Source: Tretioscincus oriximinensis
Lineage: Eukaryota; Chordata; Lepidosauria; Squamata; Gymnophthalmidae
DNA: 64,000 bases
Direction of reading: 5' to 3'
Assembly: GCA_022410635.1 (NCBI GenBank)
Contig: JAJVDF010000413.1
Location: 784,719-848,718, forward strand
The notes under the pieces were generated by a model. It saw only the letters and a program-made list of their open reading frames with translations. It did no database searches and was not told the DNA's origin. Position numbers and translations under genes: made by a program. Positions 56,156-64,000 of the stretch are shown one piece after another (position 1 is the first letter of the stretch; each line of letters begins with the position of its first letter).

Positions 56156-58469
56156 TCACTTGGTAATTCATTGACCATTCTTCCAATGTCAACAGATCTC
56201 ACTGGAGCTCTTCCCAGCTTCAGTTTTCAGTATTTTGAAAATGTTGATACCATTAGTGCTGTAAAATCATGGCAGATGCCCCCGCCATGTCCCATAGGAA
56301 CTATAAAACCATCCCAAGATTGATGAAGCAGATAAAAGGACATTTATTAGAACCATCAAGTATGACAGACAATGAAGGGTTAACAGAAAGGAAAAGGGAG
56401 AAAGACGATCCTGCAGGCTCGGCTGTCTACAGGTTGGGAGGCACAAAGTATAATTTCAATACCCTGGCTTTTTACCCCCATAATCACCAACCACTGTTCT
56501 CCAACTTTCATTGGTCATTCTTCGATAATGGCAGGTTCTTACCCAATCGCGAACTGTGAGGTAATCCTCATCGTATAAGCTGTTCCTATTACAGATAAAA
56601 CCAGTCAATCACTGAGTTGACCTTTCAATTTCCAGAACCAAGTTCTTTGTTAGCAACCTTTGTTCATTCATCCCTTTGGTTGTTACTTTTAGTCTTGTTG
56701 CCCCCTCAAACTACACAGCTTGTCCCCTGNCTAACTGCCAGGTCTGTTTTCCCAGGCTAGAGGCCTGCCTTCTGCCTTTTGTTCTGATGTGCAGCTGACA
56801 CAAAGGATTCTAATAGTTCCTTCACTTAATGCTGTTGATGTTATTACCCATTTCCCATGATTGATCATTGGAAATTCAACATCCATGCTCTATTTCTCAT
56901 AATTAGTAAACTTTCCTATCTCACTACTTACTTGTACATCTAGATCATATATGAATAAATTAGAAAGCATTGTTAAACATCTGGAATCTCTTGTGTAAAC
57001 CGGATTACTTGCCTAGACAATTTGGAAGTTTATAAGCAAAAGTAGAACTCAAGACACCCTTGAGTCGATCTTGGTTCTGATGGCTGTATTGACTCGCTGT
57101 GCAATTTTCTTGGCAACAATGGAGATCTGGCTTCTCATCGCTGACTTTCAGTAAAATATGAGGGAACTTTGCCTTTCTGAGCATCGAAAGATACTCTGCC
57201 ACTGAGCACCAAACTTTTCCTATCGAGCAGTAGCTGAATGATAACACCTATTCCATTGAAATAAAATGAAATATTGCATTTTGTTAATCAGTTTATCAGT
57301 CAATGCAACAATACAGTACTTTATTTCATGCCACAAAAATGTACTGATGTATAAGTGGTACCTATAACTTGGCAAGCAATATTAGCAGTCCAATCACTTA
57401 AATGTTTTTGGTATGTATGAATGAGAGAGCTAAGATCAGCAGCAAATATTACCGCACCGCCAGTATGAACAGTATCCAGACTATGTGCTTTTCTGGACCT
57501 AACTCATCTGCATGAATAGTCCACCAGGGGGACCAGGAGTGATCATTAATCTTTGTACTGCAGGATTGTTTCCCAGTATGTTGTATTGTACTATTTATTT
57601 TTGTACCACCCTTTAAAAATAAACGTTGTGGTTATTTTTTGGAAAAAATACACTTTAAGCAAAATGTTGAATTATTTCAAATCTGTGGTTGTTTGATCAT
57701 ACCTTGCTGATCCTGATGCACCAATGAAGATACTAGTGCAGATGTTGCAGTCAGGAAATAGACTTGCGACATGACTAGTCACTTGTGCTTTCCCACACAG
57801 TGCCATGTGGGAGACCCTGAGTTGTAACATTGCTTTGACTGTTTTCTTTCCAAATTTGGGGTTGCCTTCATAACAAATTCATGTTTTTGATTTTGCTAAA
57901 CCTTCTATTGAGAGATCTTGGTGATGCTAACAGCTGCCTGCTCCATTATAATCAAGCTGTCAATATGTCTTACTAGCAATTTGCAGATCTCAGTGACTAA
58001 ATTAAACATCCTTGCCAACTATTTGTGGGTAGGTGAGCAAGAGTCAATTGATTATCCTGTTTGTTACTTGTTTATTAGTTTGGTTCAGCATTGCTTGCTG
58101 ACTGAGACTAAATTTCTATCAGACAGAATCTTCATTTCTGCCTTGTTTACTCATGGAAAGGGGATTTCATGGTTAAGAGATATCAATAAAGCTTGAAAAT
58201 GTATTGATGAGTGAAGAGGCATTGTAAAAAAAAGCAAAACTGAAAACTGGTCTGTTCTTTGGAATCCAGTTGCTGGCAGTTAAAAAGCTAAACAAACAAA
58301 CAACAATCTTTCTGGTGACATCAAACCATTAGGGAGCAGGTTTGGAGAGGCCAGAAAAATAGCAGCCTGAAACAGAGATAAGATAATCTTGAAAACAGGA
58401 AGGAACACAGGACCAGTGATTACCTTACTTTCAACCACCCCAGAGTTATTGCCAAACACACCCTCCCCA

Positions 58470-58620
58470 CTTTGTTATTTATGTTTGTTTGTGTGCTGTT
58501 TTTATTGTAATCTGCCTTCAGACTTTGGGTGAGGGCAGAATAACCATTTAAATAAATACATGCTTTTTATTTTTATCCCACCCTTTGCCCAAAGGGTGGG
58601 TTACAAAAGTAAAAGCCAAT
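58470..58620. mobile_element. Two L2-like tails end to end
   Basis: The sense tail TGCCTTCAGACTTTGGGTGA to AATAAATACATG is followed by the antisense tail TTTTTATCCCACCCTTTGCC, AAAGGGTGGGTTACAAAAG. Confidence 0.5.
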
Positions 58621-58773
58621 TAAAAAGAGCCCACTAAAAATAATAATCCTCAACCAGAGATCAGTGTAAATAGTGTTCTAAATGTATATACGATAGTTAA
58701 ACTGCATGTTGCATTTACATTTGTAATCAAGATCTACATAGTATTACATTAGCAGATGCAACGTGTATGTGTG

Positions 58774-58920
58774 TCTTGTAGTACCCTAGCGACTTAACAA
58801 GAAAAAGGTAAATATTCCTCAGCATTTGAAGAAGTGGGCTTGTCCACAAAGCTCATGCTGCCTACCTTTTTCTCTAAGATGCTATGAGGACACACATACT
58901 CCTGCTAGATATTCTGGACA
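58774..58920. mobile_element. Penelope-like inverted pair
   Basis: Antisense CTTGTAGTACCCTAGCGACT then sense GCATTTGAAGAAGTGGGCTT, CACAAAGCTCATGCTGCCTA and CTGCTAGATATTCTGGAC. GTGGGC/GTCCAC replaces the usual stem while keeping partial complementarity. Confidence 0.5.
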
Positions 58921-58974
58921 TAGACTACCAGCTAATTCTTTGTCATCTGCAGTTCTTAAAACATAGGAAAGTCG

Positions 58975-60000
58975 ATGTGTCAGGTGTTCCTTTAGATAAT
59001 GGGGTCAAAATCCTTTTAAGACTTCTAGGTCAAAGTTAATACCTTCAATTGGGTTCCTAATGAACTGGCACCCAGTGCTATTCTTAAGACCAGCATGAAG
59101 TGTATCTGGTCAGGAGTAACAGTTAGTGACTTTCCCGAAGGAGTGACTCGCTTTGATAGCTGTCCTTTGGTAGGTGTGCCCACTGGTGGCAGTTTACTTC
59201 CACAAGCATACCTTTTATTTTCTCCTAGCAGTGTTTCTTCTTCCATCATAGACATGAGATCCTGTATCAACACTACACTTCTGTCTTGTCTGGATTCAGT
59301 TTCAATTAATTGCCCTCCATCTAGCCCAGGGGTGAGCAAACATTTTTCTGCTGTGGCTATTTTTGTATTTGTAACATCACTCGAGGGCCATATCCCCACC
59401 CCATCCCTTCCCAAGGCCCCACCCCCTTTCCTGGCTCTGCCCCTGCCCTGCCCCCAGCCCAGGCCCAATGTAACAAGGTTCTTTCTTTTGAAAACGGGGT
59501 GGGGTATCAAGTGGGCAGAGCTAGGAACTTTCTGTGGGCTGGATGAAAGGCTTTGGTGGACTGTATGTGGCCAGGGGCTACAGTTTTTCCATCCTTAATC
59601 TAGCTCGTTAAGACCTCCAAGCACTGATGACTTCAGCTGCCTCTCTTGACTCATGTGGCTTGGACACAGCAGAATGTTATCTGCATATTGATAATGTGTT
59701 ACTGTTAAACTGGTGACCTCTCCCATATAACCTCATAGAGATGTTAATACGGGAGATAAGATCAATCCCTGATGAACCCCACAAGTGAGTTCCCAGGAAG
59801 TCACATTCTAGCATTGGCCTTGGAGGATCAGAACCACTGCGTCTCCAATTCCATAGCCCCTCCAGAATGATACCATGGTTAATAGTATTAAAAGATGCTG
59901 AGAGGTCCAGGAGAACCAACAGAGTAACATTCTCTGTGCCCTTCTCCCAGAGAAGGTCATCAACCAGGNCAACCAAAGCAGTTTCAGTGCCATAAAGCAT
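58975..60000 (-). mobile_element. L2-type LINE, interrupted by a hAT element
   Basis: Minus strand: LLVLLDLSASFNTINHGIIL (about 59,910-59,850) is motif A with the catalytic Asp kept but AFDT changed to SFNT. Further L2 bases flank the hAT at 59,327-59,597 (AATTGCCCTCCATCTAGCC before, CAAGCACTGATGACTTCAG after). Confidence 0.8.
59327..59597. mobile_element. Non-autonomous hAT element inside L2
   Basis: The left end is CAGGGGTGAGCAAACATTTT. The right end, reverse-complemented, is TAAGGATGGAAAAACTGTAG. Flanks are ATCTAGCC (59,319-59,326) and ATCTAGCT (59,598-59,605), an 8-bp target duplication with one change. C-rich interior (GGCCCCACCCCCTTTCC). No transposase. The fragment at 19.2 kb is the same family. 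Confidence 0.75.
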
Positions 60001-60117
60001 AAGACCAAAGACTCAAAACAACATTATATGTAATAAAAGGACCATGGGAGAGTTTAACATTCTGAGGTATAATGACCAATGAATGAGGCTCGGAACTTTG
60101 GCTGCCTCCAGAGACCA

Positions 60118-60215
60118 GAGTCCTGGGCTGGAAACTGGCTAAAAGTCAGAAGACAAAGGGAAGCAATAAATGGACAGTTCTCTGGTGGAAGGATGTGAAA
60201 AGTGGAATACTCCAG
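60118..60215 (+). mobile_element. CR1 RT scrap
   Basis: GTCCTGGGCTGGAAACTGGC, AATAAATGGACAGTTCTCTG and GTGGAATACTCCAG match the RT part of the 27 kb CR1 around the W-x-x-N-W and GVPQ region. Confidence 0.65.
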
Positions 60216-60440
60216 TACTGGAAGGGAAAGAGAGGAAGTAAATGAGGAACAAAGGAAAGAACAGATGAAAGATGGAGGGAAAGAAAGGAAAATGAAGTAA
60301 AATAAGGAAAGTAAAAAATGGAAAGAAAGAGGGAACAAAATAAAGAAGCCGCAAATGAAATGGGGATGGGAGGGGGAAAGGGAGTGAGTGAGTGGGTGGA
60401 GGCATGGATGGGAGCAAAGGGAGGAGGGGCATTACTTTTT
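60216..60440 (+). repeat. Purine-rich GGAA/GGGA tract
   Basis: About 225 bases of G and A on the plus strand, with GGAAAG and GAAAGAG units. The antisense Pro/Ser/Phe-rich ORFs are by-products. Confidence 0.8.
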
Positions 60441-60715
60441 ACACAAAGGTCTAATTCCACTAGTCAGTAAATAAAATCACATGGGGGTAAATCATGAAAC
60501 ACTTAAATGAACAGAAGAAACCCTTTTTAAAGGATTTTTTGTTTTTATTGTATTATCATTATTACATAAGATATATTATCCTAAAGTTTAGAAAATTGCA
60601 TTCTTGATTAATTATAATAAACCAAATACTATAGCAGTTTAATAACTGTGAATCCTAAATCTTGATTATCTGTGATCGAACTAAAATCCCTATAAAAATC
60701 TGACCAACACCTAGA

Positions 60716-60995
60716 AGAAGATGATGACGATGAGGAGGAGGAGGAAGAGGATTTTTATAGCTCACCCTTCTCACCCAAAGGGACTCAGAGTGACTTACAA
60801 GATTAATTTTCACCTAAAGGCTTACATCTATTCTATCATCCCTAACAGATTAATAGTGGTACTCACTTACCTAATTGAAATGTAGACTGAAAATCTTTTG
60901 AATAACTGAGTTGGCTGGAGCTGAAGCCCAGGGCCTCAAAACTGGATCTCTGTTCTTAGTGACTGCTAAATTTGTAACCTAACTATTAAACCAGA
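60716..60995 (-). mobile_element. Second tRNA-headed SINE family with GAG-rich tail
   Basis: GATGATGACGATGAGGAGGA precedes TTTTTATAGCTCACCCTTCT and AAGGGACTCAGAGTGACTTA. The body has TGAATAACTGAGTTGGCTGG. Head decayed. Confidence 0.6.
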
Positions 60996-61046
60996 TGCCT
61001 CTGTGTTCTCTTGTTTTATAAAGTTTAAACTATGTGATAGAAATGT

Positions 61047-61170
61047 TGGCAAGGGGCGTCTAGATCTTAGACTAACTGGGAGTCATCTTATGAAACTCAT
61101 ACTATTTACCTTTGACTTTCCCAGTTAGTCTAGGTGCTACTAAGCCCCTTTGCTAGATCCAGAATAACAT
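61047..61170. mobile_element. Penelope-like inverted pair
   Basis: GGCGTCTAGATCTTAGACTA and ACTGGGAGTC face GACTTTCCCAGTTAGTCTAG, GTGCTACTAAGCCCCTTTGC. The hammerhead part between them is decayed. Confidence 0.45.
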
Positions 61171-62199
61171 GAGCCCTTTTTTGAATTTTGCTGTGATAGA
61201 AGTAATTGCACATTGATGGTGTCCAGTTCCCATAAAAACTTGTCTTTCAGATGACCTCTTTCATCGCTCACAGTTATGGTGTGATAGTTTCTAAATTTGC
61301 CTGTTTCCATAATTGTGTATAACATGTCATCGGCAAAAGTGCTGAGTCGTCCTGCTAATTTTATCTGTATATAAATATGCAATTGTAAGCATGTGTTTAA
61401 TTGCAACTTGAAGTTCTGCCTTCTAAATAATAATTCCAAACTAAAGTAAGTTTTATGTATTTCTTCATTATGCACTTTTATTATAATTGCTCCCTAGAGG
61501 AGATTTCTTTTTTTAACAATGGATGGGAAAATAGATCCTTGCATTTGTGACAATGCCAATGTTTCAGTGGCTTATTCTGTGCAACAAGAATAAATGTATT
61601 ATTTATTTTTATTCTTNACTGTTGAAGATTTTCATTATGCTTATTTCTGTGTTGCCTCAATCATTTATTAGATTGGATACGAAGGAACCCAACTGTGATA
61701 CTGATCATTCTGAGGATTTGTCCCAGATGTAACAATTGATTTAGACATCTTGTTTGTTGCTATGAATTTAGTTCTTTCTAAAGGAGTTCCTATAGATTCC
61801 TTTTGATCCAGTATGTTTGTGATGTGTTTCCAACATTCTGATGTTTTGTAAAGTGTAAGAGCATTTGCACTTTTCTTATGCCAATTTTTTTGTTCTAGTT
61901 TCTCAGTGAGTGACAACTTCTATTTCTCAGAGAGTATTTCCTTTGAGGAAGTATTCATATCCTGATCTTTCCCTACCTATGTGTTTTTCATTTGTGTTGG
62001 ATTGAATTTTCAAATTTACATGTTATCTCCTATTGTTAAACTGATGTATTTCGGCGTGATGGTGGTCTGAGATACTGAAAGAACCTCTGCTATTTACAAC
62101 ATGAGCTTGTGATGGTTGCATTGGTTTGTAATCCAGGCATGAATACATCTGGTGCCTATGTGAAAAATACATATATTCCTTTGTTGATTGATCTAAATA

Positions 62200-62372
62200 C
62201 AAATAAAACTTTGTTATAAAAAACGCCAATACAATGAAATTCAAGGTATAATAAACAGATTTGAAAGTTCTGGTGGTTACACTGTGTTTTGTTATAACAA
62301 AATTTCATTGTAATGAACACATCCAACCAATCCCTTAGTGTTTGTTATAGCAGGATTTCACCTGTATATCAA
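62200..62372. mobile_element. pogo-like MITE
   Basis: ACTTTGTTATAAAAAACGCC at the left and GTTATAGCAGGATTTCACCT at the right, with TTTGTTATAACAAAATTTCA inside; TA lies at the right edge. Confidence 0.45.
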
Positions 62373-62519
62373 TGAGGCCAAATGTAATAAATGTTTTATA
62401 TATGATTATTTTTCTAATTTTGTACTGTTCATCTTGTCTAATGCATTGTTGACAAGATTTAAAATGCACATGTATTATGTGGTTATGGGTGGATTGCCAT
62501 ATTCCACATTCAGATTCTT

Positions 62520-62628
62520 CCCACCTTCAGATACTGTTTGATACTGTTTTAATATGCCAATTTTGTACAGTTGTTTTTAATGTTGGATGCCCTCAGACCT
62601 TCAGGTATAAGGCAGGGTAGAAGAAGGA
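62520..62628 (+). mobile_element. L2-type LINE 3' tail
   Basis: ATATGCCAATTTTGTACAGT, CCCTCAGACCTTCAGGTATA and AGGCAGGGTAGAAGA. A SINE follows directly. Confidence 0.65.
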
Positions 62629-62965
62629 GGAAGAAGGGAGAAGGGAAGGAGGAGGGTTCTTATACCCTGCTTTTCTCACCTTTCAAAGGGACTCAAAACA
62701 GCTTACAAGGGTATTTTGCCCGAAGGCTGACATTCTATTTTCTCCACCCATCTGTGGTGATTCATATTTATCTACTTGCAGTCAGTTGCAATTTCTTGCA
62801 ATTCTTGCTTTCAAATAGCTGTGTTAGCTAGAGCTACAGGCTAGAGAAGATTCTCACCTCTCCCCACATCTGACACAGGGCTTCAATACCCAATCTCCAA
62901 GATGAGAGACCGTTTCCTTGGCGACTGAGCCATTCGTTTCTGCTAGCTACTGAGCCATCCGTGCC
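62629..62965 (-). mobile_element. Second tRNA-headed SINE family
   Basis: GGTTCTTATACCCTGCTTTT, AAAGGGACTCAAAACAGCTT, CAAATAGCTGTGTTAGCTAG, CTCTCCCCACATCTGACACA. The head GGCGACTGAGCCATTCG appears to be partly duplicated (second GCTACTGAGCCATCCG). Confidence 0.65.
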
Positions 62966-63496
62966 TGCTTTTGTTAGTGGCAACCCCAATATAGCTATAC
63001 TATAAAAGTGTATTTTTTGCATTTCTTACTGTGACCATCTGAATCTTATGTAAAAACCACTATCAGTCAACTGAGAAGTGATTTAAACAAATACCTTAAG
63101 CTTTTTGAAAATATTATGTAGGTATGTAGTTTTAATTTGACTCATGTATACGACTTATAATGTATGTATGATTCAAAACTTTTCTCTTCTAAACACAAAA
63201 TGATCCTTTTGGTTTTTTTTATTAATCAATTGAAAATGAAACACGTGATAAAATAATAACGAAAACCACTGGTTTTAGAAGTGCCACGTAGAAAATCCCC
63301 GCTTTTCTCAAATTATTTGTGTTTAGTTTTGAAGTCTTGTGTCAACTTCTGTTAGTCTCTGTCATGCTATTTTCCTGTTATATTAATTCATAATTTTCTC
63401 TTTTATGTGTTTCTCTATGCATCAAATGTGAAACCATAGTAGTTATGCATGCTGGGTAGTTCTAAGAGAGAAGAGGGGCTCTTGATATGTTTGAAA

Positions 63497-63570
63497 AGGA
63501 ACACCCCATTAACATACTTACCTGTGGGGTGGTGTTCCTGGATCTAGGAGTTAAGTGATGCCCTTACTAT
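63497..63570 (+). other. U1-like or splice-donor-like segment within a hairpin
   Basis: ATACTTACCTG (63,514-63,524) equals the first 11 bases of U1 snRNA. Its reverse complement CAGGTAAGTAT is also an ideal 5' splice site on the minus strand. It sits between GGAACACCCC and GGGGTGGTGTTCC, which pair. Downstream similarity to U1 is weak, so this is not called an RNA gene. Confidence 0.25.
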
Positions 63571-63755
63571 GGGTAATTCCTGATTGGCTGACAGCAACAG
63601 AAGCTCCGCCTTCAAAGACTTCAATAGCCCCCAAAGGCGGACCTAATACCCAGTCCTTCTGTAGATGTGAAAAGGAAGTTTAATAAATAAAGAATGGATG
63701 AAAACAATGTTCTTTCTACAGGCAAAAAACATTTATTAACATGAACACAACTGAA

Positions 63756-63780
63756 GTAATATATATATATACATATATAT
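63756..63780. repeat. AT dinucleotide microsatellite
   Basis: Alternating TA with one ACA interruption (ATATATATATACATATATAT). Confidence 0.9.
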
Positions 63781-64000
63781 AAAAAAACCTGTCACAAAAT
63801 TCTGTGACACAGGAGAACTGTCATGTATAAAAGATCATCAACGTGAAATACAAAAACACTCGATGAGCTGAACCAAGGCACCCAAACGCTGTGCAAACAT
63901 ATAAAATAAACAATCCCACCAGAACAGTACTCTTCAATATAGAAAGGTATCATACACATGTAAACAACCTTTTGTTTCCTTTCAAGGGAGGGTGGCATCA

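Larger units (their letters stand above)
14157..64000 (+). other. PPP2R5E: PPP2R5E gene, exons 1-3 and part of intron 3
   Basis: PPP2R5E encodes B56-epsilon, a HEAT-repeat B-prime subunit. It directs the PP2A A-C core dimer to substrates bearing LxxIxE-type motifs, in cytoplasm and nucleus. Identity rests on 118 coded residues in two exons that join in phase with correct splice sites. The start at 14,157 is a guess from the TATA-like box. Exon 1 ends at 15,361, exon 2 is 18,495-18,658 and exon 3 is 41,191-41,387. Introns 1 and 2 are about 3.1 and 22.5 kb; intron 3 runs past the window end. No later exon, which should open with the residues after VVRM, was seen. Confidence 0.9.
41388..64000 (+). 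other. PPP2R5E: PPP2R5E intron 3 (incomplete)
   Basis: Donor GTGAGT at 41,388. No downstream PPP2R5E exon was found up to the window end. Repeats are listed separately. Segments without anything I can name include 41,400-42,050, 43,720-44,530, 47,200-48,280, 53,230-54,100, 56,160-58,460 and 61,170-62,190. Confidence 0.8.

Noticed and set aside
59025..59598. ORFs of 161 and 167 codons on opposite strands
   Set aside because: They run across the L2/hAT junction, so they are mosaics of unrelated repeats.
41388..64000. A fourth PPP2R5E exon
   Set aside because: No ORF continues the B56 core after Met118, and no matching acceptor-flanked block was seen.

Overview
This is vertebrate nuclear DNA: large introns, almost no coding sequence, one CpG island and dense decayed retrotransposons. 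The repeats point to a reptile, most likely a squamate or other lepidosaur. They comprise CR1 and L2 LINEs, a tRNA-headed SINE resembling Sauria SINEs, a second tRNA-headed SINE, Penelope-like tails with a hammerhead-like motif, and hAT and pogo-like DNA elements. The species cannot be named from the sequence alone. Positions 1-111 are an assembly gap, and isolated single n's are scattered throughout.

The one gene recognised is the 5' part of PPP2R5E (plus strand), the B56-epsilon regulatory subunit of protein phosphatase 2A. A CpG island at about 13.9-15.5 kb holds the promoter and a non-coding, CGG-rich exon 1 ending at a splice donor after 15,361. Exon 2 (18,495-18,658) carries the start codon at 18,502 and residues 1-52. 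Exon 3 (41,191-41,387) encodes residues 53-118. The two coding exons join in phase and read as B56-epsilon without a break. From 41,388 to the end is intron 3; the remaining exons lie beyond the window.

Layout: 0.1-13.9 kb is the upstream flank, with CR1, L2, SINE and Penelope-like debris, a purine-rich tract and an unnamed repeat present twice. 13.9-15.5 kb is the promoter and exon 1. 15.4-18.5 kb is intron 1, mostly unique. 18.7-41.2 kb is intron 2, with a 2 kb CR1 at 27.1-29.0 kb that holds a nested CR1. 41.4-64 kb is intron 3, with three L2 copies, two hAT elements with 8-bp target duplications, more SINEs and Penelope-like pieces, and a low-repeat block near 46.3-46.8 kb.

The most interesting signals are these. 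A perfect 84-bp inverted repeat is built from Penelope-like tails with a hammerhead-like fold. Exon 1 stays open for about 248 codons in the reading frame of the PP2A subunit, with no ATG, alongside three short upstream ORFs. A 53-54 bp palindrome lies at 39.5 kb. Two CR1 copies have inverted 5' ends. The main SINE shares its tail with the local L2. No new protein-coding system was found.
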